The position numbers and the translations under genes were made by a program. This document shows positions 32,591-42,100 of a DNA stretch of 64,000 nt, in pieces; the stretch's first letter is position 1, and every line of letters starts with the position of its first letter. The stretch comes from Anaerolineales bacterium (GTDB lineage: Bacteria; Chloroflexota; Anaerolineae; Anaerolineales; Villigracilaceae), in NCBI GenBank assembly GCA_020634895.1, contig JACKAV010000007.1, positions 186,001-250,000 on the forward strand, given 5' to 3'. The notes beneath the pieces are model-generated. The model did no database searches and was not told the DNA's origin. It saw only the letters and a list, made by a program, of their open reading frames with translations.

Positions 32591-33445
32591 ATGCAAAATT
32601 CAACTTCATGGCGTTCGTTTCGTATGGCGGCGTGGCTGGGATGGGTGATCGAGTCGAACTGGACCGACCCGTTCCTGTTTGCTGTGTATTCCATCGTCAA
32701 ACCGATCTCAGGTGCGGCGATTTTAGTGGTTATGTATGGGATCATTTCGGGCGGCAATTTTGACACCCCGTTATTCCCATACATTTATTTGGGCAACGCC
32801 TTTTACATTTATGTCGGCGCGGTGATGACAGGCGTCTCATGGGCGGTGGTCGATGACCGTGAGCATTACAAGACGTTGAAATATATGTACATTGCGCCGA
32901 TCAACATTCCCATTTATTTGCTGGGACGCGGCGTGGCGCGCTTCATTACCGGTTCCATTGCGGTGGTCATCACCATTGCGGCGGGGATCTGGTTCCTGAA
33001 TGTCAATATCAACTTCGCGGAAGTGGATTGGCTCCTGTTCATCGTGACGTTGATCGTCGGTGTGGTGATGCTGGCGCTTCTGGGCTTGCTTTTGGCTGGT
33101 GTCACGTTGACGGTTGCCCGCCACGAAGGCTTTATCGGCGAAGCGACTGCCGGCGCGTTGTACATTTTCAGCGGCGCGATCTTCCCGCTGGATGTACTGC
33201 CGGCTTGGCTGCGTCCGATCGGATACTTCATGCCGACCACATACTGGCTTGAGCTTCTGCGTCGCTCACTGGTTGGGAATGTCGCCGCGGCGTTTCCGAC
33301 GCTGGCGAATTTCAGCGATTTGCAGATCCTCGGCATCATGGTAGGACTAAGCATCTTCTTTGGGACCATCAGCATCTGGGTCTTTCGCTGGTGCGATAAA
33401 TTCGCCCGTGAGCGCGGCCTGATCGATAGAACGACGAATTATTAG
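32591..33445 (+). CDS. ABC-2 type permease
   Basis: 284 residues with six hydrophobic segments. The coupling region is VSWAVVDDREHYKTLKYMYIAPI; the end ARERGLIDRTTNY is cytoplasmic. Completes the three-gene exporter. GGAG site before the ATG, and the spacer before it is nearly all repeat. Confidence 0.88.
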   Translation: MQNSTSWRSFRMAAWLGWVIESNWTDPFLFAVYSIVKPISGAAILVVMYGIISGGNFDTPLFPYIYLGNAFYIYVGAVMTGVSWAVVDDREHYKTLKYMYIAPINIPIYLLGRGVARFITGSIAVVITIAAGIWFLNVNINFAEVDWLLFIVTLIVGVVMLALLGLLLAGVTLTVARHEGFIGEATAGALYIFSGAIFPLDVLPAWLRPIGYFMPTTYWLELLRRSLVGNVAAAFPTLANFSDLQILGIMVGLSIFFGTISIWVFRWCDKFARERGLIDRTTNY

Positions 33446-33536
33446 AAATTTGAAGGCTTGATACATCGCGCGGCACTTGATGGGATAATACATCTGTGTT
33501 GCGCGATGTATCATTTAAAAGAGGAATCAACAAATC

Positions 33537-34184
33537 ATGAAATTGATCAGTATAAATGCAGGTAAGGAAAAGACTCAGATCAACAAAGGCAGGGAAGAGA
33601 TCACGGGTATCTATAAATCCGCGTTGCAGGGACCGGTTCAGATCACCAAACTTGGAATTGAAGATGATTTTATCGGCAGCCCAAAACATCACGGCGGACC
33701 AGACCAGGCGCTTTACGTCTACGGCGGAGCGGATTATCAATGGTGGGAACAGGAAACCGGACGGGAAATGCATCCCGGCATGTTTGGTGATAACCTGACC
33801 ATCAGCGATTTGGAATGTGGAAACCTGAACATTGGAGATTTTCTTTATATCGGGGAGGTGAAATTACAAGTGACGAGTCCGCGCATTCCATGCAGTACGT
33901 TCGCCACGCGGATGGAAGATCCGCAGTGGGTGAAGAAATTCAGCGCGGAAAACCGCCCCGGCTTTTATGTCCGCGTGCTGCAGGAAGGGACTCTTACGGT
34001 GGAAGAAGATGTCCGCGTTGAGAAATACACCGGCGAAACACTCTCGTTGGTTCAGGTGTATCGTGATCATTATGAGAAGGAAAATAGAGACGAAGCAAAC
34101 CTGCGGAAACATCTTGCGTCGCCGCTGTCCATTCGGATGCGCGAAAAATACGAAGGTGAATTGCAGGCGTTGTTAAATACATAA
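33537..34184 (+). CDS. YiiM-like MOSC-domain protein
   Basis: 215 residues. MOSC core: HHGGPDQALYVYG (~58), FGDNLTISDLE and PRIPCSTFATRMEDPQW with the conserved Cys that binds molybdopterin sulfur. C-terminal helical part DHYEKENRDEANLRKHLASPLS is the YiiM-type extension. Such enzymes take part in molybdenum-dependent N-hydroxylated substrate reduction. AAGAGGAA site before the ATG. Confidence 0.88.
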   Translation: MKLISINAGKEKTQINKGREEITGIYKSALQGPVQITKLGIEDDFIGSPKHHGGPDQALYVYGGADYQWWEQETGREMHPGMFGDNLTISDLECGNLNIGDFLYIGEVKLQVTSPRIPCSTFATRMEDPQWVKKFSAENRPGFYVRVLQEGTLTVEEDVRVEKYTGETLSLVQVYRDHYEKENRDEANLRKHLASPLSIRMREKYEGELQALLNT

Positions 34185-34187
34185 AAG

Positions 34188-34302
34188 TCGATTGCAGGTC
34201 AGGCTTTTAGCCTGACTACTGTGGAGTCCTGAAGTTCTACTTCAGGTACAACCATGGAGTCTCAAATTTCTACGTCAGGCGGAAAGTAGAAATTTCCGAG
34301 TC
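34188..34302. repeat. Composite repeat: GTCAGGC hairpin and AAGTTCTACTT element
   Basis: GTCAGGCTTTTAGCCTGAC (34199-34217) is a small hairpin. Next, GAAGTTCTACTTC (34231-34243) and GGAAAGTAGAAATTTCC (34281-34297) match the element at 9241-9292, flanked by GAGTCC. Confidence 0.65.
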
Positions 34303-34325
34303 CTTTGTAGAAAGTCCAATGAATT

Positions 34326-34376
34326 AAAAAGACACTCACCCGGTAAAACTTCTAAAGCCGGGTGAGGGTCTTTTTG
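34326..34376. terminator. Strong bidirectional terminator
   Basis: AAAAAGACACTCACCCGG pairs with CCGGGTGAGGGTCTTTTT with one mismatch over 18, loop of 14. Sits between convergent MOSC and LysM-protein genes. Confidence 0.92.
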
Positions 34377-34392
34377 GGGTGGGGTACTATTT

Positions 34393-35928
34393 CTAATGTG
34401 CGGGTTGAACGAGAGCAGGCAGTATGATGACCTGTCCCGGAATGAGTTGGGCATCGCTTGCGAGCTGGTTGGTCTGTTCGATCATTTCAGGGGAGATCTT
34501 CCAATCGAAGGCGACGGTTTCGAGCGTATCACCCCAGCGGACGGTATATTGCATTGCCTGACCGTTGTTGTGATACGTTGCCCAGTTCCAGCGGAAGACA
34601 TCGAAGCCGCTCGTGCCGGTGCGACCGGAGCCGTAACCATTCCACTCGTAGTTGATGGCGCCGCTTGTCAGGTCACCGGGAGTGTAGAGGGGAAGTTCTT
34701 CGATCATGCAGTCGCGTTCAGGTATATTGCGCACGATATTCGAGATGGTCAGGCGGGTGTTGTTCTCATCGATACCCGCAACGACAAAGATGTGGTCGAA
34801 ATATCCCGGGGTGACGTAAAGGGTGGCGTAGGAGTAGATCACGTCGCCGGTGTATAGATTTCCGTTTGTCTGAAAGTCATAGCTGCCCATCGGCTGGTCT
34901 GTGTGGAAGAGGGTGTAGGTTGCCGGGTCGAACGTGCCCCACGGTTGATCGTTCCATTTGGGGTTCGCGCCGGTGAAGGCTGCCGCATTTGCGGACCAGC
35001 TTCCGATGCGGTACGGGAAACTGTTGGCATCGCGCAGGATCGTCCATGCGAGCGGACCGCACATGCTGGCTGGGTTGGGGTAGCCGATCATTTCTTCCGA
35101 AACACGTTGGGCTTCCGCGCAGTTCTGTGCCAGGTATTGCCGCCCGGCGGCGAGGTAATCGGGAACCTGCCAGTTGAGGTTGAACATGCTGTCAACGGTT
35201 TCGTTCGTGACGTAGCCCGAGTCGATCACCCAGTGGCAGGGGAGTTTTTTCATGACGGAGTAGATATAAGCATCGTTCGGTGTGCCGTTTTCCTGCCAAT
35301 ACGAAGTGACGTAAGATGCCCACTGTGATTGAAGCACGCCGTCTGTCATGGGGATCGCCAATAAGCGGAAACTACCGTTGTATTCGCGGAACCAGACTAC
35401 AAAGCCCTGCGTGAGGAAGACAGTGGCGACTTCATCGCCGAGATATGTGAGCGGATGCTGGAATTCGTTGAAGGTGAATTCATAGACGAACGGATCATCC
35501 GTGACGTTGAGCATGGTTCCCAGTGACCCGTTCCATATATAAAGCTGACGGCGTTCGGCGAGGTTGTATTTTTCGCCGATGGCGTTTTGCACGTTGGCAA
35601 GCATCTGTTCAGGTGTCAGGTCTTGCGGTTGGGTGACGGCGCATCCGGCGGGGTTGGCGTAGGGGTAGGCTGGCGCTGTTTCCACGATTTGGTTGGAGAC
35701 GGCTGCAGGTAAATCCAAGGGTTGGGAGGGCTGGGCAATTTCGGGCGCGGTCTGAAGCGCTGTGTCGGCGGAGAGGATCTCGGCGTACAGGGGAGCATCG
35801 TTTGTGATGTCTGCAAGTGTGAAAATATCCCGCAGTTGTGTAAATATCTGCGAGAACAGAAGCGCTGCGCTGGCGATGAGGGGAAAAATTATTTTTCCGA
35901 TGAATTTTGTGGTGATTAGAAATTGCAT
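34393..35928 (-). CDS. Secreted C39-like peptidase with C-terminal LysM domain
   Basis: 511 residues. N-terminal membrane segment (~8-30) likely acts as anchor or signal. Middle domain has MCGPLAWTILRDA with Cys290 and DHIFVVAGIDENN with His379, the arrangement of C39-like cysteine peptidases (CGP motif, later His). The last ~50 residues, YTVRWGDTLETVAFDWKISPEMIEQ to LIPGQVIILP, are a LysM peptidoglycan-binding module. Probably cuts or cross-links cell-wall associated peptide, but the middle region (~100-280) is not recognised. A hairpin (35929-35961) sits at the 5' end of the gene. Confidence 0.68.
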   Translation of the reverse strand: MQFLITTKFIGKIIFPLIASAALLFSQIFTQLRDIFTLADITNDAPLYAEILSADTALQTAPEIAQPSQPLDLPAAVSNQIVETAPAYPYANPAGCAVTQPQDLTPEQMLANVQNAIGEKYNLAERRQLYIWNGSLGTMLNVTDDPFVYEFTFNEFQHPLTYLGDEVATVFLTQGFVVWFREYNGSFRLLAIPMTDGVLQSQWASYVTSYWQENGTPNDAYIYSVMKKLPCHWVIDSGYVTNETVDSMFNLNWQVPDYLAAGRQYLAQNCAEAQRVSEEMIGYPNPASMCGPLAWTILRDANSFPYRIGSWSANAAAFTGANPKWNDQPWGTFDPATYTLFHTDQPMGSYDFQTNGNLYTGDVIYSYATLYVTPGYFDHIFVVAGIDENNTRLTISNIVRNIPERDCMIEELPLYTPGDLTSGAINYEWNGYGSGRTGTSGFDVFRWNWATYHNNGQAMQYTVRWGDTLETVAFDWKISPEMIEQTNQLASDAQLIPGQVIILPALVQPAH

Positions 35929-35961
35929 GCCGTCAACCTTCCGCGTACCTGAGTTGACGGC
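35929..35961. repeat. Hairpin at the start of the LysM-protein gene
   Basis: GCCGTCAAC (35929-35937) and GTTGACGGC (35953-35961) form a 9-bp stem touching the start codon on the minus strand. It could restrict translation initiation or just be a repeat remnant. Confidence 0.5.
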
Positions 35962-36161
35962 ATTATTTCATTTACAAGGTGAATCCCTCAGTCGGGCTCT
36001 CCTGTATTCATTTGGTGATTTGTATCCATATCCTGCTGTGGGAATTCCCTTTCAATTTGGGCGCTTTTCCCGTATTTTGGAGGTAGGGAATCCCCCCATG
36101 TGAATCAACCAAACAATGTGCGAAAATAATCAAAAGCCCTTTTTGTGTTAGAGGAAAGCCC

Positions 36162-39100
36162 ATGAACAGTAGAATGACAAAAGCCGAGTTATTGGAAAAG
36201 CTTGAGGCGGCTGAGAAGCGGATCGCTGAGCTGGAAAACGCTGAGTCGTATCGTCATTTGGTGGAAAATATGGAGAAGGGGCGTGATTTTATTCGACAGG
36301 TAATGGATACGATGGGCGCCGGGCTGACCATTATTGATAATGAGAGCCGTTTTGAGTATGTCAATCCTGCGTATGCCCGCATGATTGGGGTTGACCCTGA
36401 GGATTTGATCGGTCAACACCCGCACGATGTCACTGCGCCGGAAGATCAGGATAAGCTCAAGCATGCCTGGGAAGCCCGCAAGCAGGGGCAAACGAGTACG
36501 TATGAGACGCGCCTCATCCATGCCGACGGGCGTCTTATTCCGGTGATGATCACCAGCACACCCCGTATTGCCGACGGCAAGATGACCGGGTCTCTGGCTG
36601 TGATCAAAGACCTGACAGACCGTGAACGGGCGAAAAAGGCGGAACAGAAAAATGAAGCCATTCTTGATATGTTCTTTTCCCAGTCGTTGGATGGCTTTTT
36701 CTTTATGATGATGGACGAACCCATCCAGTGGAATGAAAGTGTCGATAAAGAAAAAACACTGGATTATGTTTTCGGGCACCAACATGTGACGCGCATCAAC
36801 AACGCCATGCTGGAGCAATATCATGCGACCCGCGAAGAATTCATGGGCAAGACCCCAAACGATATTTTTGCCCATGATATTCAACAGGGAAGGCGAACGT
36901 GGCGGCAGTTCTTCGATGAGGGGCACCTGCACATTGACACATTCGAGCAAAGGTTTGACGGCTCGCCCATGTGGGTCGAAGGGGATTACCTCTGCATGTA
37001 TGACGAACAGGGACACATCACGGGTCATTTTGGGATACAACGTGATGTCACTGAACGCAAACAAATGGAGACCGCCCTGCGGGAGGCTGAAGAACGCTGG
37101 CAATTCGCGTTGGAAGGTTCTGACGATGGCGTATGGGACCTGAACCTTAAGACCGAGAAGTTGTTTTACTCCAGTGGGTGGAAGTCGATGCTGGGGTATG
37201 CTGATCACGAGATCGGCGATACACGGGACGAATGGAAATCCCGCGTCCATCCGGATGACCTGCCCGGCGCTCTTGCCGCCATGGAAGAACATCTAACCAA
37301 AAAGACGGATTCCTACAGAAGTGAATACCGTATGTTCTGCAAGGACGGCAGTTTCAAATGGATCGCCGATCGCGGCAAAGTGGTCAAATGGTCTGCGGAC
37401 GGTGAACCGACCCGTATGATCGGCACACATCGGGATATCACAGAGGGAAAATTATCTGAAACCCTTGTCATGGAAAGCGAGGAACGCTTCCGCGCATTGA
37501 TCGCCAACGCTGCCGACATGATCATGGTGATCGATGGTCAGGGGAAGATTACGTTCGTCAGTCCTTCTTCGAAGCGTATCATTGGATATGCCCCGGAGGA
37601 GTTAATCGGTCGTGATTTCCGCGAAACCGTACACCCGGATGATCTTCCCATTGTGAACCGGTCGTTTGCACATCGCAGCCAAACACCGGGGACATCTCCA
37701 AACAAGATTCAAGCCCGCATCCTTCATAAGGACGGCAAATGGCGTATTGTGGATGCCCTGGGCACGAGCATGATAGATGACCCTGCCGTTCAAGGCATTA
37801 TTTTGAACGTTCATGATGTGACCGAACGCACCCAATTCGAAGATGAACTGGGAATTAAACAGCGGGAACTTGAACAAACCGTCCGCCAGCTTGAACAATC
37901 CCAGAGCACGCTGAGATCGTTGATCGAGTCGATCCCTGTACGCGTATTCTGGAAGGACAAGGACCTGCGTTATTTGGGATGTAACCGCCTGTTTGCGGAA
38001 GATGCCGGTTTTGAAGATCCGAATCGGCTTATCGGCAGGGACGATTTCGAACTGCCGTGGAAACAGTATGCGGAGCAATATCGCCAGGACGATAAGACCG
38101 TTATGGAAAGCGGCAAGGCTATACAAAATATCATCGAGCCGTTTAGGAATATTGGCGGTGGAACGATATGGTTGAATACGAACAAGACTCCACTCCATGA
38201 CGCCGATGGAGAAGTGATCGGGCTTTTGGGGGCTTTTCTGGACATCACCGAACGCAAGCAGGCGGAGGAAAAGCTAAAGCAAAGCGAATCTCAATACCGC
38301 ACATTGGTCGAAACATTGGATTTTGGCTTATGCCGTTGGAAACCGGATACCACCCTGACCTTTGCCAATGAGAATTACAAGAAGATGTACGGCGTGGAAG
38401 GGGAAGTGATCGGCAGGAAATGGATAGACTTTCTTCCGCGTGAGGCGCGGGGCGAGAAGGCGGTTTTCTATGGGGATGAGAGCCGTCAGCCCCGTTCCAT
38501 CACATACGAGAACATGATCACCGCTTCGGATGGATCGGTGCACTATTACCAGTGGGTCGATACGCCCATTCTCAATCCGGACGGCGAAGCGTTGGAGTTT
38601 CAATCCGTTGGCATCGATATCACCGAAAGAAGGAAGGCTGAAGAGACGCTGCGTGAAAGCGAAGTGCGTTTGAAAGGCTTTTTGGATTCAACACCCGATG
38701 CCATGGTGATCACCAATTCGTTCGGAAAGGTGCTTTTGGCGAACAAGCAAACGGAGAACATCTTCGGTTATTCGCAGGAAGAATTGCTGGGGATGTCCGT
38801 CGATCAGCTTCTCCCGGAAGATGTGCGCGGCATTCATGCCGATCATCGTGTTGGTTACCTGCAGGACCCGCAAAAATTGAATACCGGCGTTGAACGCGAT
38901 ATCCACGCACTTCACAAGAACGGTTTCGAATTTCCGGTGGAGATCAGCCTGAGTTCTCACACGATGGTGGATGGCGAAATGGTGGTCTTAAGTACCATCC
39001 GGGATGTGTCGCAGCGAAAACAGACCGAGAACTTGATATTTGCCCAGCGCGACCTGGCACGTTTGTCGAATGCTGACCTAAACGATGAAGAAATATGGGC

Positions 39101-42100
39101 GGGCTGTTTGCACGCTGCCCTGCAGGTTTCGGAACTGGATAGCGGCGGATTTTACCTGTTCGATCAGGTAAAACGCGAGCTTCAACTTGTATATCATGTC
39201 GGCTTGAGTGGGGATTTCGTCCGCAGCACGGAGCGGTTTGGTGAGGATACCCCCAACGCAAAAGTGGTGTTCTCTGGAGAATCCATATATTTCGATGAAC
39301 CCCATCTTGCAGCCGCCGATTACCATGTTCGCGAAGGGCTGCGTTCCATTGCAATGATTCCCATTCAACATCAGGGAAAAGTTCTGGGCTGCATGAATAT
39401 CGCTTCGCATACGTTGGACCAGGTGCCGGAGTTTGCCCGCACGGCGCTGGAAACGCTATCTGCCGAAATCAGCAACGTCATCGTTTATCAGCGCGCCAAG
39501 GCGGCACTTGGCGAGAGCGAGGAAAAATATCGCGGTTTGATCGAGAGCCTGGATTCATCCGTATCCATGCTGGACGCTTCCGGTACCTTCCACTACATGA
39601 ACCGGATCGGAAGTGAGCGCTTCTCGCTCTCACCCGAAGCTATGGTTGGAAAGAAGTTGCATGAGCTCTTCCCGACGGAAATAGCCGATTGGCAGTTGAC
39701 GCAGACCCGCAAAGTGATCGAAACCGGCAGGGGATTGACCGAAGAGTTCGTTGCCAGTTTGCAGGGGAAAACGAAATGGTACCGTGCCAGCATTCAGCCT
39801 ATCAGAAATGCGCAGGGGGAGGTGAAGCAGGTTGTCGTCAACTCACAGGATATTACCGAGACCAAACTGTCTTTGGAGCGGATCGGTGAAAGTGAAGAAC
39901 GTTACCGTCTGCTGGCGGAGAACATATCCGATGTCATCTGGGTGCTCGACCTGGATACTTCGCGTTTCCGATACGTCAGCCCATCGGTGCTCCATCTGCG
40001 CGGCTTTACCAGCCAGGAGGCGATGGAACAGAGTGTGAAGGATGCAATTTCCCCGGCTTCTTCGAAATATCTGGAGCAGGTTCTCCCCGGTCGTGTCGAG
40101 GAGTTTGGAAAGGGAGTCGCCGCCGTATTTATCGACGAGCTTGAACAGCCTTGCAAGGACGGCTCCACGGTATGGACGGAATCCACGACCCGTTTCTTTG
40201 TCAACCCTGCGAACGGTCATTTGGAGGTGTATGGCACCTCCCATAACATCACCGAGCGCAAAATAAATGACGAAGCGCTGCGTGCCAGTGAAGAGCGCTT
40301 CTCCACGATATTCCGCTCCAGCCCAATGGCGATCATCCTGACGCGGATCGAAGACGGCGAGATCGTCAACGCCAACCAGGCATTTCTAAATATGCTTGGC
40401 TTCGAAAATTCGGAAGTATTGGGTCACACCACCCTCGACCTGAACATGTATATTGAACCTGAACTACGGCAGCAATATATAGATACGCTGCACCAAAAGG
40501 GCAGGATCAACGCTGTTGAGAACCAATTCCGCAAAAAGTCCGGTGAGATCGGGTCCATGCTGTTCTCCGCCGATCTGCTCGAATTGGACGATGAACAGTT
40601 CATGTTGAAGATGATGATCGACATCACCGACCGCAAGATGGCGGGTGAAGCCCTGAAAGACAGCGAAGAACGCCTGCGGCTCTCACTGTCCGCATCGAAA
40701 CAGGGACTTTATGACCTGAACCTGAAGACTGGCGAAACCATCGTCAATCGGGAATATGCCGAGATGCTGGGATACGACCCGGAAGAATTCATGGAGACGC
40801 ATCAAGCCTGGCTGGACCGCCTCCACCCGGACGATAGGGATGCGGTTGCCAAGATATATTCAGATTACGTCGACGGATTGCTGCCCGAATTTCGCGTGGA
40901 ATTCCGCCAACAGATGAAGAATGGCGCCTGGAAATGGATCCTTTCACTCGGCAAAGCAGTGGAATTCGATACCGATGGAAGACCGCTGCGCATGCTGGGC
41001 ACTCATACTGATATTACCCAGCACAAAAGGGACGAACAGGAACGTCAGATTCTTATTCATAACCTGGGCGAACGCGTCAAGGAACTCACCACCCTGCATC
41101 AGGCTTCACGCCTCTTTCAGGATACGGAATTATCGGAGACGGAGCTTCTTCAATTGCTGGTGGATATTCTTCCCCCCGCCTGGCAGTATCCCGGCTTTAC
41201 TGCCGCGCGCATCACAGTGGGCGATTGGGAATACCGCTCAAAGGGATTTACCGAAACCCCGTGGATGCAAAAAGCTGGCTTTAGCCTGCCAGATCAACGC
41301 ACGGGTCTCATTGAGATCGTCTATCTAAAGGAATTTCCCCCGGAGGATGACGGTCCGTTCCTGAAGGAGGAAACCAACCTGTTGGAGACGATGGCGGAGA
41401 GACTGCAAACCGCCCTGACGCGTCAGCTCATGGAACGCGACCTGCGTAAACGTACCCAGGACCTTGCGAACCTCGCCGACGCCGGGCGCGCCATCAGCGC
41501 CACACTCGATATCAGCATCATCTATTCCCTGATCCACCGTTATATTTCCTCGACCATGTCCTGTGATTTTCTTATTCTGTCTTCCTATGATCCTGAGAAG
41601 GAATTGCTCACCTGTGATTACCTGCAAACCCAGGAAGGTCCGCAGGATGTTTCAGGTTTCCCGTCCATTCAGTTGGAACCGCCGGGAAAGGGGACGCAGA
41701 GCATGGTCATTCGCAGCGGCGAATCTCTGCTTCTTTCGGATTATGAGAGCGCGTTGAAGAATACGGAAGATTACCTCTACTTTAATGAGAAGGCTGAGGT
41801 TGTTGAAACAGTTCAGGATGAGGATGAGCGGGTCCGCTCTGCCATCCTCGTTCCGCTTAAGATTCGCGGCGAGGTGGTGGGAATCCTCCAGGTGCAAAGT
41901 CTTGAGTTGAATGCCCATACGAAAGACCACCTGCAATTTGTGGAGGCATTGGCGTTCCATATTTCTGCGGCGATAGCCAATGCGCGGCTGTTTGCGGAGT
42001 TGGAAGACCGCGTCCGCCAGCGTACCGCCGAAGTGCAGGACCTGTACGATAATGCTCCCACTGGCTATCACTCTCTGGATGCAGAAGGAAAGATCATTCT

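Noticed and set aside
35962..36161. Possible riboswitch before the giant kinase gene
   Set aside because: Some short complementary segments (GGGAATTCCC and nearby) exist, but no known riboswitch core such as a c-di-GMP aptamer is visible.
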